Assembly (NCBI RefSeq): GCF_016865525.2
Contig: NZ_CP075169.1
Coordinates: 3,472,337 to 3,536,336, forward strand
DNA from: Sodalis ligni
GTDB taxonomy: Bacteria; Pseudomonadota; Gammaproteobacteria; Enterobacterales; Enterobacteriaceae
Direction: 5' to 3'
Length of the DNA stretch: 64,000 bases
The translations under genes and the position numbers were made by a program. The notes below the pieces were generated by a model that saw only the letters and a list, made by a program, of their open reading frames with translations, searched no databases and had not been told where the DNA came from. Positions 51,094 to 61,179 of the stretch are shown here, in pieces; position 1 is the first letter of the stretch; each line of letters starts with the position of its first letter.

Positions 51094-54000
51094 ATGGCAA
51101 GCACGACGATGGGGGTTAAACTGGATGAGGCGGCCAGGGAACGGATAAAATTGGCGGCCCAACGCATTGATCGCACTCCGCACTGGTTAATAAAGCAGGC
51201 CATATTCCGCTACCTGGAGGAGCTGGAGCACGGTGGCGCCATAGCGGATAATGACGCCGATCGCGCCGCCGGTGAGACTGCCGATCGCGAAAATATCGTC
51301 GTTCTTGGCTTAGAAGCGGCGACTCGGCCTTTCCTGGATTTTGCTCAGGAGATTCTGCCCCAGTCCGTAGTACGCGCCGCAGTCACCGCGGCGTGGCGGC
51401 GGCCCGAAGCCGACATGGTCCCGCTGCTGCTTGAACAGGCCCGCCAGCCGGCTTCCCAGGCGCAGGCCGTCAATCGGCTGGCCGAGCGATTGGCCGAAAC
51501 GCTGCGTAAGCAAAAGGCCGGTACCGGCCGGGCCGGGATGGTACAACATTTATTGCAGCAATTTTCCCTGTCGTCACAGGAAGGGGTCGCCCTGATGTGC
51601 CTGGCGGAGGCGTTGCTGCGCATCCCCGACAAAGCGACCCGCGATGCGCTGATCCGCGACAAAATCAGCCAGGGAAACTGGCAGGCCCATGTCGGCCGCA
51701 GCCAGTCGATGTTCGTCAATGCCGCGACCTGGGGCCTGCTGTTTACCGGCCGTTTGGTCTCCACCCATAACGAAGCCAGCCTGACCCGATCATTGAACCG
51801 CATCATCGGTAAAAGCGGCGAGCCGCTGATACGCAAGGGGGTGGATATGGCGATGCGGCTGATGGGGGAGCAGTTCGTCACCGGCGAAAATATCGGCGAG
51901 GCGCTGGCCAATGCCCGCCGGCTGGAGCAAAAAGGCTTTCGCTATTCGTATGATATGCTGGGGGAAGCCGCTCTGACCGACGCCGATGCGCAGACCTATA
52001 TGGCCTCATATCAGCAGGCCATTGACGCCATCGGCAAGGCGTCAAACGGCCGGGGGATCTATGAGGGGCCGGGCATCTCCATCAAACTGTCGGCGCTGCA
52101 TCCCCGCTACAGCCGCGCTCAGTACGGGCGGGTCATGGAGGAGCTTTACCCGCGCCTGCTGGCGCTGACCCTGCTGGCAAGGCATTATGACGTCGGCATT
52201 AATATCGATGCCGAAGAAGCCGATCGGCTGGAGCTTTCCCTCGATTTGCTCGCCAAACTCTGTTTTGAGCCGGCGCTGGCGGGTTGGAACGGTGTGGGTT
52301 TTGTGATCCAGGCCTACCAGAAGCGCTGCCCCTGGGTTATCGATGAATTGGTGGATCTGGCCAAAAGAAGCCGCCGTCGACTGATGATCCGGCTGGTCAA
52401 GGGCGCCTATTGGGACAGTGAAATCAAACGCGCCCAGCTTGACGGGCTGGAGGGCTACCCGGTATTCACCCGCAAGGCTTACACCGATATTTCCTATCTG
52501 GCCTGCGCGCGCCGTTTGCTGGCGGTGCCGCAATATATTTATCCGCAGTTCGCCACCCATAACGCGCAAACCCTGGCGGCGATATATTACGCCGCCGGAC
52601 AGAATTATTACCCCGGCCAGTATGAGTTCCAGTGCCTGCACGGCATGGGCGAACCCTTGTACGATCTGGTGGTGGGCAACGCCACCGAAGACAAGCTTAA
52701 CCGTCCCTGCCGCATCTATGCGCCGGTGGGCACCCATGAAACCCTGCTGGCCTATCTGGTGCGCCGATTGCTGGAAAACGGCGCCAACAGTTCTTTTGTC
52801 AATCGTATCGCCGATTCCGCCATTCCCCTGGACCAACTGATTGCCGACCCGGTGGAAGACGTGGTCCGGCTGGGAGAGCAGGAGGGCTGTATCGGCCTGC
52901 CGCACCCGGCCATTCCCCTGCCCCGCCATCTCTACGGCGCGGACCGGCTCAATGCCGCCGGTCTCGACCTGGCCAATGAACACCGTCTGGCGTCCCTTTC
53001 CAGCGGCCTGCTTAACAGCGGTCAGCATCTGTGGCTGGCCGAACCGGTCATCGCTGGCGGCGTGCCCAATGGCCCGGCGGCGAACCAGCCTGCTTCTCCC
53101 CCGGTTCACGACGATCCCGCTGCCCCGCCAATCGTCCCGGCGGAGGATGTGCCGAGGGGCGAATCCCGTCCGATCGTGAATCCCGCCGACGGCCGCGACC
53201 GGGTAGGCGTTTGCCGCGACGCCACCGGGAGCGAGGTGCGCCGCGCCATCGCCGCTGCACTGCATTATGCCCCCATGTGGGCGTCCACGCCGGCCAATGA
53301 GCGGGGGGCGATCCTGGAGCGGGCGGCGGCGCTGATGGAGACGCGAATACAGACGCTGATGGGTTTACTGGTTCGCGAGGCCGGTAAAAACCTGGCTAAT
53401 GCAGTGGGCGAAGTGCGGGAAGCAGTGGATTTTCTCCGTTATTACGCCGGCCAGATTAAATGCATCGACGACGGCGATCTGAGGCCATTGGGCCCGGTGG
53501 CCTGTATCAGTCCGTGGAATTTTCCCCTGTCGATTTTATCGGCCAGGTATCGGCGGCGCTGGCGGCCGGGAATACCGTACTGGCCAAACCGGCGGAACAG
53601 ACCCCGCTGATTGCCGCCCAGGCCGTGGCGCTGCTGCTGGAAGCAGGGTCCCCCGGCGCGTTGCAGCTGTTGCCCGGCGACGGAGAAACCGTCGGTGCGG
53701 CCCTGGTGGCGGACTCAAGAATTCGCGGCGTCTTGTTTACCGGGTCCACCGCCGTGGCGGCCGCCATCAATAAAACCCTGGCAACCCGCTTGAATCCACA
53801 GGGACGCACGGTGCCGCTGATTGCCGAGACCGGCGGGCTGAACGCCCTGAGAGTGGAACCCTCAGTCCCCACCGCGCAGGTGGTGACCGATATTATCGCC
53901 TCGGCCTTTGACAGCGCCGGCCAGCGCTGTTCGGCGCTGCGGCTGCTGTGCGTACAGGAAGAGGTGGCCGAACGCACCCTCACCATGCTGCGGGGCGCCA

Positions 54001-55166
54001 TGGCGGAGTGCGTGCTGGGGGATCCCCGCCGCCTCTCCACCGATATCGGGCCGGTCAATGACCTGGCGGCCAAACGGTTGATCGAAGATCATATTGCCGC
54101 CATGAGCGAAGCCGGGCATCTCGTATGGCAGGCCCCCCAAGGCGCTGCCGATACGCGGCCGGACTCTTTGCCAGCAAATCTTGAAGCCGGTACCTTTGTG
54201 CCGCCGACGTTGATTGAACTGGAGCATGTCGGCGAACTGGATAAAGAAGTTTTCGGTCCGGTGCTGCACGTGGTGCGCTACCGGCGCAGCGATCTGGCCC
54301 GGTTAATCGGCCAAATCAATGACAGCGGCTATGGTCTTACCCTGGGGTTGCATACCCGCATTGATGAGACCATCGAGCAGGTGGTGGCGCTGGCGCGGGT
54401 GGGCAATGCTTATATCAACCGCAATATGGTGGGCGCCGTGGTGGGGGTACAACCCTTCGGCGGCGAAGGGCTTTCGGGCACCGGTCCCAAGGCCGGCGGT
54501 CCTCTTTATCTTTACCGCCTGCTGTCCCACCGTCCGATAGATTGCCCACCGGCATCCTTGCGGCTGCTGGATAAAAGCCCGGCGGCGCAGCCAACGGAAG
54601 AACTCGCGCCGGCGCTCCGGGCGCTGGCGGCATGGACTGAGGAAAAATATGGCGCCGGACAGGCCGCGCTGTTCCGTCGTTTCGGCGCGCTGTCCCAGGC
54701 CGGGACAACGCGGCTGTTAACCGGCCCTACCGGCGAGCAGAATACCTATCGCCTGCTGCCCAGGGAGCGGGTGCTCTGTCTGGCGGAGGACGATACGGAT
54801 CTGTTAACCCAGCTGGCCGCCGTGTTCGCTACGGGCGCCACCGCACTGTGGGCCGATACGCCGGCGGCGCGTTTATTGTTCAATGCCCTGCCGCTGCCGG
54901 TCCGGCAAAAAATCCTGTACAATGCGGACTGGCCCGCCGCCGCCGAGCCCCTTCATGCGGTGCTGTTTCACGGCGATTCGGATAAACTGCTCGCCCTGTG
55001 CGGCGCTGTCGCCCGGCGCCCCGGCCCTATTATTCAGGTACACGGCTACGCACGGGGCGATGCGGCCATTTTGCTGGAGCCGTTGCTGATTGAGCGTTCG
55101 GTGAGCGTAAACACGGCCGCTGCCGGCGGCAATACCAGCCTGATGACGTTGGAGGAAGGCTTTTAA
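51094..55166 (+). pseudogene. putA: Trifunctional proline utilisation protein PutA, one frameshift
   Basis: PutA oxidises proline to glutamate in two steps and represses its own gene when proline is low. The N-terminal ribbon-helix-helix (STTMGVKLDEAARERIKLAA, residues 2-45) is present. The FAD proline dehydrogenase barrel follows, with GRGIYEGPGISIKLSALHPRY and LMIRLVKGAYWDSEIKRAQ. The aldehyde dehydrogenase domain begins near residue 650. The first frame ends after CISPWNFPLSI; the second picks up GQVSAALAAGNTVLAKPAEQ. One T added at 53534-53537 (T4) gives a continuous protein of about 1358 residues. The catalytic cysteine is in DSAGQRCSALRLLCVQ. Everything else is intact. Confidence 0.92.
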
Positions 55167-55412
55167 GCGGCATCGGCGCGGTCTCCCTTTAACAGGTTGG
55201 TTGCACGTTCGGTGCTGGCGGGCTTACCGTGCCATGTGGCGCTCGGTCGGGCGGGAGAACCACGCCCGATTCGACCACATTGGCGCGGTCTCCCTTTAAC
55301 CGGTTCGTTGCACGATCGGAGGTAGCGGGCCTACCGTGCCATGTGGCGCTCGGTCGGGCGGAAAACCACGCCCGATTCGACCACATCGGCGCGGTCTCCC
55401 TTTAACACGCTC
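55167..55412 (+). repeat. 107-bp tandem hairpin repeat, array 3 (after putA)
   Basis: Two full hairpins begin at 55226 and 55333, again 107 bases apart, with a partial 3' portion of a unit at 55167-55200. The outer stem here is ATGTGG/CCACAT (ATGGGG/CCCCAT in arrays 1 and 2) and the inner stem TCGGGCG/CGCCCGA (GCAGGCG/CGCCTGC elsewhere). The array starts right after the putA stop, in the same orientation. The 324-base gap to the fliZ stop contains nothing else I can see. Confidence 0.9.
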
Positions 55413-55490
55413 GGTTTACGCCTCGGAGCTATTCGACTCAGTGACTATTTTGCATCGGGTCCGGAAGGGAAGGATTATTTTCCCTACATA

Positions 55491-56000
55491 TCAGAAACTA
55501 CGCTGCCAATCCAGATATTGGTTATATTTTCGCAGCGCTATGCGATAATTGCTTTGCCCGGCATCGGGCACTTCGTCGATAAGATTTTGCGGTCCGCTCG
55601 GGCGCTCAAATTTATCGTGGGGATAATTTCTGGCCGCCAGTATTTCATCCAGGCGCCGCAGGCGAACCACATATTCACGAATAGTGCTGTGGCTCATTGC
55701 CGTCTGTTCAAATAGATATTGCTTGAAGGCTTTGATGTCGAAATAATTCGGTTCGGCGTGGCAGGATATTACGCTGCAAAACCGGCATAATGCCATGAGT
55801 TCTTTATTCAGATTGTGCCAGACCTGATCGTCGATCAGTTGATCCATGCCGGCGATGGCTTCTTTATTGATGATCTGTCCGCGAAATACCAGAGTCATGC
55901 GGTCCAGAGGCTTGCCGCATTGGCAGCAGTGCGTTTGGCTGTGCTTGAAATCTTTTAAATAGCGGCTCAATGGCCGCTTTTTTTCCACTTTGGCTAACAT
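55491..56000 (-). CDS. fliZ: Flagellar regulatory protein FliZ
   Basis: FliZ tunes flagellar gene expression, in E. coli by antagonising RpoS-dependent promoters and in Salmonella through FlhDC stability. The 169 residues open MLAKVEKKRPLSRYLKDFKH. The integrase-like core domain has HSTIREYVVRLRRLDEILAARNYPHDKFE. It follows fliA on the same strand, the usual order. The fliY gene that often follows is absent; a repeat array and putA come next. Confidence 0.94.
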   Translation of the reverse strand: MLAKVEKKRPLSRYLKDFKHSQTHCCQCGKPLDRMTLVFRGQIINKEAIAGMDQLIDDQVWHNLNKELMALCRFCSVISCHAEPNYFDIKAFKQYLFEQTAMSHSTIREYVVRLRRLDEILAARNYPHDKFERPSGPQNLIDEVPDAGQSNYRIALRKYNQYLDWQRSF

Positions 56001-56012
56001 AGTGTTTTCCCT

Positions 56013-56073
56013 AGTGCTGATGAATAGTGCTGGTGAATAGTGCTGATAATGGTGCTAATAAATAGCGCTGTTA
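56013..56073. repeat. Short degenerate tandem repeat between fliA and fliZ
   Basis: Five near copies of TAGTGCTGATGAA with periods 13, 13, 12 and 13 fill part of the 123-base fliA-fliZ gap. Open frames do not persist across it. Confidence 0.6.
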
Positions 56074-56123
56074 AAGCGTGTTGGTAAAAGTGCATAAAAT
56101 AAAACCGCCCAGTGAGAATAGGG

Positions 56124-56848
56124 TCAGATATCGCTGTCAAGCCGCGACCGTAAACGTTTAATTGCCTGACTGTGCAATTGGCTTACCCGCGATTCGCCGA
56201 CCTCCAAAACCGCACCGATCTCTTTCAGGTTCAGTTCTTCCTGGTAATAAAGCACCAATACCATTTTTTCTCTTTCAGGTAAGGCATCTATGGCTTCTAT
56301 TACACGTTCACGTAACTTGCCTTCCATTAATACATTGAGCGGATTGGCTTCCTCGTGCCCCGGCAGTAAATTATCGACGCTGTCGCCATGATCTTCACAC
56401 CATTCATCATAGGAGAAGAGCTGGCTGTTATTGGTATCCAATAATATCTGCCGATATTCCTGCAGCGAAATATTCAAGGTCTGAGCCACTTCCTGTTCCG
56501 ATGCGGCCCGGCCCAACTGCTGCTCGGCCTGATGGATGGCCTGGGCGACTTCCCGTGCATGGCGCCGTACGCTGCGCGGCACCCAGTCCCGGCTGCGCAG
56601 TTCATCAAGCATCGCGCCGCGGATGCGTTGTACCGCATAGGTGGTAAAGGCCGTTCCCTGCAGGGAATCGTACCGTTCCACCGCGCTCAACAGGCCGATT
56701 CCCCGGCCTGCAGCAAATCGTCCAACTCTACGCTGGCGGGAAGCCTGACCTGTAACCGCAGGGCCTCATGACGGACCAGAGGGATATAGCGCTGCCAAAG
56801 GGTCTGCTTATCGATTACGCCCGCGGCAGTATACAAATCGCTCACCAT
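56124..56848 (-). pseudogene. fliA: Flagellar sigma factor FliA (sigma-28), one frameshift
   Basis: FliA directs RNA polymerase to late flagellar promoters such as those of fliC and fliD here. From ATG 56848 the first frame encodes the N terminus (MVSDLYTAAGVIDKQTLWQR up to VELDDLLQAGE) and stops. The second frame gives SAVERYDSLQGTAFTTYAVQ through DEWCEDHGD to the sigma region 4 helix (EIGAVLEVGESRVSQLHSQA). Adding one G (CCCC at 56701-56704 on the plus strand) restores a protein of about 241 residues with a complete set of sigma regions. Intact FliA would be expected if motility is functional. Confidence 0.9.
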
Positions 56849-57044
56849 GCCTCACCCTACATTGATCCTGTTATCGATGTTATTATCCCTAGGTAAGACA
56901 AGATCAATCGCTGGAATAGTCACCCAAATACCCCTCTGTTTGCGCCTTGCCGCTCCTTGCATATGTATGAAAAATGTTATTGATAATTAACGGCAGGTTA
57001 TCGAAATATCACACTGTCTCACCTGCATCCCGCTGTCGTTTGTG

Positions 57045-57072
57045 ATAAAAAACCCCGCCGAAAAGCGGGGTT
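57045..57072 (-). terminator. Rho-independent terminator of fliC
   Basis: On the minus strand AACCCCGC and GCGGGGTT pair across a short A/T loop, followed by TTTTTT. It lies about 30 bases after the fliC stop. Confidence 0.85.
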
Positions 57073-57099
57073 GAACCTGGATAAAACAGGCGCTATGGC

Positions 57100-58854
57100 T
57101 TATTTCAGCAGAGACAGAACGGTCTGCGGAACCTGGTTGGCTTGGGCCAGTACGGAAGTACCGGCCTGTTGCAGGATCTGCGCCTTGCTCATATTGGAGA
57201 CTTCCGTCGCGTAGTCGGCATCCTGGATACGGGATTGCGCTTCGCTCAGGTTGGTGGTGGTGCTGCTCAGGTTGTCGATGGTGGAATCCAGACGGTTCTG
57301 GATGGCACCCAGATTGGAACGCATGGTATCCACGTCCGACAAGGCTTTATCCAACGTTGCCAAAGCGTCGTTGGTAGCCGGGCCGGCAATGGCTTTGCTG
57401 GAATCCACGGAAACCGTCGCTGCGCCATCATCACCCACGGTAACCGTGGCGGCATAGGACATACACTTGGAGTCCTGGACAAAATAATTGCCCTTGGAAT
57501 CCTGCACCAGGCTATCACCGGACATATCCTTGCCGCTGGCATCGGTAATGGAGATCGACGTTACGGCAGTATTATTGATCTTGGTGGCTGCCGTATCAGC
57601 TATGAAATCATTTTTGTCGGCATCGCCTGGATTCACAGCGAAAGTACCCTTGGTTTCATTGCCTACGGTAACGGTGGTAGTAGTTCCGTCACTGCTGATT
57701 GACGCCGCGCTGTATAAGGCATCGGCAGTCTTGACGTAATAATTACCGCTATCATCTGTCACAAGAGAACCGGTGACTGATTTGCCGGAGGCATCTTTAA
57801 AGGCCATAGTTGCCGTGGTGGTGGCGCTGCTTTGATTACTGGTGGTGGTGGTGCCGTTGGTGACACTTTCACCCAGGCTCACCACGACGCCTGTGCCTAC
57901 CGCTGCCAGGGCGCTGACAGTAGGAGCAGCGGGAGTTGCGACAGTAGCGGTAAAATCGGTGCCATCAGTTGTTGTACCGGCGGTTGCACTGTCAGGATCG
58001 ACGGTGACTTGCCCGGCAGCATTAACAGATACGGCTTTATACAGCGTAACATTGCTGCCGGTACCCGGTACGGAAAGATAGGTATTGCCGCCTTCGGTTA
58101 CCAGAGAACCACTAAGGGTATTCGTGCCATCGGTAAAAGTAAGATCGGCAACATCATCGGCAGTGGTAGTGCCGGTAACGCCAGCCAATGTGCCCGCAAC
58201 ACTCGGATCATCTGTTCCGTTGACTAGCTTTATGCCATCGGTAAAGTCGGCAATCGCCGGTGTCGTCGGTGCTCCTGCTGCAGGCGTAGTATCCGTCTTG
58301 ACAGTCGTAGTCTGACCTTGCGCGCCATTTACATTAAACGTACCCAATCCCAGGGTTTTGGCATCAACTTGCTGCAAATTGATGGAGATGGTCTGGCCGT
58401 CATCGGCGCCAACCTGAACCGACAGGCTCTTGTCAGCACTCAGTACCTTCACGCCGTTGAAGTCGGTTTGTTGGGAGATACGGTCCACTTCAGCCAAGCG
58501 CTGGGTCACTTCATCCTGGATGGACTGCAGGTCGCTGGCGGAGTTGGTGCCGGTTTGCGCCTGTACGGTCAGGGTACGGATAGCCTGAAGGTTATCGTTG
58601 ACTTCGTCCAGCGCGCCTTCGGTGGTCTGCGCCAGGGAGATACCGTCGTTGGCGTTGCGGGACGCCTGGGTCAACCCGTTGATATTGGAGGTGAAGCGGT
58701 TGGCGATGGCTTCGCCGGCGGCGTCATCCTTGGCGCTGTTAATGCGCAGGCCCGATGACAGGCGTTCAATAGCGGTTCCCAGAGCGGACTGGGATTTGTT
58801 CAGGTTGTTCTGGGCCAGCAGCGAAATGCTGTTGGTATTGATAACTTGTGCCAT
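57100..58854 (-). CDS. fliC: Flagellin FliC
   Basis: FliC forms the flagellar filament. The 584 residues have the conserved N terminus (MAQVINTNSISLLAQNNLNK, residues 1-20) and C terminus (QILQQAGTSVLAQANQVPQT to SLLK). A Thr/Gly/Asp-rich variable centre lies at about residues 180-490. It holds three imperfect repeats, each with a GSLV or DSLV motif followed by a Tyr-Val/Tyr-Leu strand: near residues 236-260, 348-383 and 431-468. The third repeat contains one Cys near residue 464 (QDSKCMSYA), unusual for flagellin. The gene is transcribed from a sigma-28 promoter upstream and has its own terminator. Confidence 0.96.
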   Translation of the reverse strand: MAQVINTNSISLLAQNNLNKSQSALGTAIERLSSGLRINSAKDDAAGEAIANRFTSNINGLTQASRNANDGISLAQTTEGALDEVNDNLQAIRTLTVQAQTGTNSASDLQSIQDEVTQRLAEVDRISQQTDFNGVKVLSADKSLSVQVGADDGQTISINLQQVDAKTLGLGTFNVNGAQGQTTTVKTDTTPAAGAPTTPAIADFTDGIKLVNGTDDPSVAGTLAGVTGTTTADDVADLTFTDGTNTLSGSLVTEGGNTYLSVPGTGSNVTLYKAVSVNAAGQVTVDPDSATAGTTTDGTDFTATVATPAAPTVSALAAVGTGVVVSLGESVTNGTTTTSNQSSATTTATMAFKDASGKSVTGSLVTDDSGNYYVKTADALYSAASISSDGTTTTVTVGNETKGTFAVNPGDADKNDFIADTAATKINNTAVTSISITDASGKDMSGDSLVQDSKGNYFVQDSKCMSYAATVTVGDDGAATVSVDSSKAIAGPATNDALATLDKALSDVDTMRSNLGAIQNRLDSTIDNLSSTTTNLSEAQSRIQDADYATEVSNMSKAQILQQAGTSVLAQANQVPQTVLSLLK

Positions 58855-58950
58855 GGTAATATTCCTTTTAAACGAGCATCAGGACTGAGTTAGCTGAGTT
58901 AATAAAGTCGGGCAGTAAAACCGGTCAGCGTTATTGCCCGTCCCACCATG

Positions 58951-58976
58951 TATCGGCGATGCCCCGGCAACCTTTA
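58951..58976 (-). promoter_or_regulatory. Sigma-28 promoter of fliC
   Basis: On the minus strand TAAA, 15 bases, GCCGATA matches the FliA consensus TAAAGTTT-N11-GCCGATAA at every core position. It lies about 97 bases before the fliC start, in the 290-base divergent fliC-fliD region. Confidence 0.85.
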
Positions 58977-59077
58977 GCTGAAAATGCAAATTTTGATTGC
59001 GGCGGCAAAAAACCAATAGCCGGAATTACCCCCGGTTAAGCACCTCTTTATCCGCCATAAGAAGAAAAAAAATAGAG

Positions 59078-59104
59078 TAAACTTCCTGCCGTCTGTGCCG
59101 ATAA
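59078..59104 (+). promoter_or_regulatory. Sigma-28 promoter of fliDST
   Basis: TAAA, 15 bases, GCCGATAA is a full FliA consensus 40 bases before the fliD start. fliD, fliS and fliT follow in line and are probably transcribed from it. Confidence 0.88.
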
Positions 59105-59144
59105 CCGCTGTGCTTACCGTGCATGAATGGAGAAAGGAACGAGT

Positions 59145-60620
59145 ATGACAGCAGCCATCAGTTCATTAGGCGTGGGTTCAAATCTGGATTTAAGCAGCTT
59201 GTTGGATTCATTACAGACGGATGAAGAAAAGCGCTTAGACCCGATCACCGCCAAGCAAACCAGCTATAACGCCAAGCTGACCGCCTACGGCACGCTGCAA
59301 AGCGCGCTGGAAGCCTTCAGCACCGCCTCGAAGGCTTTGACCGATCCGACCCTTTATACCCAGAAGGTCGCCAGCACCAGCGATAACTTTACCACCGATG
59401 TCGGTTCCACCGCCGTCAGCGGCAGCTATAGCATCAGCATACAGCAACTGGCCTCGGCGCAGTCGCTGGTGACGCAAAACGTCGCCGCCGATACCAGCAC
59501 CGCCCTCGGCGGCACCGCCGACAGCAGCGGGCGGTCCCTGAGCATCCAGGTGGGCAGCGGCGCGGCGGTCAATATCAGCCTCACCGATGCACAAACCAGC
59601 CTGTCCGGCCTGCGGGACGCCATTAACGGCGCCAATGCCGGCGTTACCGCCAGCATCATGCAGTCGGGGGACAGCGGCTATCAACTGGTGGTGACATCCA
59701 ATGCCACCGGCGAAAATTCCGGTATCACCATGAGCGTCAGCGGCGATAGCACGCTGAACGGCATTCTGGGTTACAGCGCCGGTAACGTCGATCCCAGCAC
59801 CGCAAGCGTGCCCGCGACCGGCATGAAGGAAACCACTCAGGGTAAGGATGCGCTGCTGACGGTAAACGGCGTTTCGGTTGACCGCAGCAGCAATACCATT
59901 AGCGACGTGCCGCAGGGCGTGACCCTGACGCTTAATTCGGTTACCACATCCACGCAAAACCTGGTGCTGCGCCAAAGCGTCACCGGGTCCGATAAAGCCA
60001 TTGATGACTGGATGACCGCTTATAACACCCTGCTCACCACCTTTAATTCCCTGGATCAATATACCGCGGTGGCCGCGGGCGACGATCAGTCCACCACCAA
60101 CGGCGTGTTGCTCGGGGACAGCGTACTCAATTCGGTGAAAGAACAAATATCCGACGTGCTCAGCACCGCCCAGAGCAGTTCCACCTTCAAGGTGCTCAGC
60201 CAGTTGGGCATTACGGTAAAAGATGACTACGGCAACGCGGACAACGGCACCCTGAGCGCCGACGAAACCACGCTGATTAAAAACCTGTCGGACAATCCCA
60301 CCGCGGTTTCGGCGTTTTTTGTCGGCGACGGCAAGACCACCGGCCTGGCGACCCAGATGGTGAATATCGCCAATACCTTTACCGCCAGCGATGGGGTTAT
60401 TGACGGCGCCACCGACAGTATCAACTCGATCCTGACCGGCCTCGGCAAGCAATACACCCAGGTGCAAACCAGTATTGATGCTGATATTGCCCGTTATAAA
60501 ACGCAGTTTACCCAGCTAGACGTGCTGATGTCCTCGCTGAATCAAACCAGTACTTTTTTGACGCAGCAATTTAACGCCATGTCCGGGGTCTCCAACAGCA
60601 GCAGTAGCAGCAGCAGCTAA
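59145..60620 (+). CDS. fliD: Flagellar filament cap protein FliD
   Basis: FliD caps the growing filament and lets flagellin assemble. From ATG 59145, after AAAGGAACGAG, the product is 491 residues. The N terminus (MTAAISSLGVGSNLDLSSLL) and the C-terminal helical domain (TQVQTSIDADIARYKTQFTQ) are conserved; the middle variable domain is Ser/Thr-rich. It ends in a run of serines (SNSSSSSSS). The earlier ATG-less extension was trimmed. Confidence 0.95.
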   Translation: MTAAISSLGVGSNLDLSSLLDSLQTDEEKRLDPITAKQTSYNAKLTAYGTLQSALEAFSTASKALTDPTLYTQKVASTSDNFTTDVGSTAVSGSYSISIQQLASAQSLVTQNVAADTSTALGGTADSSGRSLSIQVGSGAAVNISLTDAQTSLSGLRDAINGANAGVTASIMQSGDSGYQLVVTSNATGENSGITMSVSGDSTLNGILGYSAGNVDPSTASVPATGMKETTQGKDALLTVNGVSVDRSSNTISDVPQGVTLTLNSVTTSTQNLVLRQSVTGSDKAIDDWMTAYNTLLTTFNSLDQYTAVAAGDDQSTTNGVLLGDSVLNSVKEQISDVLSTAQSSSTFKVLSQLGITVKDDYGNADNGTLSADETTLIKNLSDNPTAVSAFFVGDGKTTGLATQMVNIANTFTASDGVIDGATDSINSILTGLGKQYTQVQTSIDADIARYKTQFTQLDVLMSSLNQTSTFLTQQFNAMSGVSNSSSSSSS

Positions 60621-60656
60621 TGGCCGATAGCGTTGACAGGATAACAAGGAATTTTT

Positions 60657-61083
60657 ATGTACGGTTCACAAGCATATGCCGCGGTGGGGCTGGAGAGCAG
60701 CGTAATGAGCGCCAGCCCGCACAAATTGATTACGTTACTCTTTGACGGGGCGCTCAGCGCCCTGGCAAAAGCGGATATTTATATGGAACAGGGCAATACC
60801 GTCGCCAAAGGCAATGCCTTGTCCAACGCCATTAATATTATCAGCAACGGGTTAAAGGTCGGACTGGATATGGAAAAGGCGGTGAACTCAGCCGTAATCT
60901 GGCTGAGCTCTATGATTATTTTGCCGTAGATTAATCCAGGTGAATCTGCACAATGACCGCGATCTGCTGAAACAAATCCGGCAAATGCTCGCCGACATTG
61001 CCGACGCATGGAAACATATCTCCCGGATACCGCCCAACCATGATAATGGTGATAACGTGAAGAGTCTCATGTTTAATTTCTGA
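60657..61083 (+). pseudogene. fliS: Flagellin export chaperone FliS, two frameshifts
   Basis: FliS binds new flagellin and keeps it unfolded for export. The first frame gives MYGSQAYAAVGLESSVMSAS to GLKVGLDMEK, typical of FliS helices 1-3. Frame two then reads GGELSRNLAELYDYFA, and frame three RLIQVNLHNDRDLLKQIRQ to the end (61083). One G added after GAAAAGG near 60877 and one C in GCC near 60925 give a continuous protein of about 142 residues. It lies between fliD and fliT. Confidence 0.82.
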
Positions 61084-61179
61084 TAATGGTTATCCCGACA
61101 CGTCAAGGTGTGTGATAAAAGCAGCTAGAAAATGAGCGGGATTAACCCACTGTATATGTCAATATCTTTTAGGATAGCC

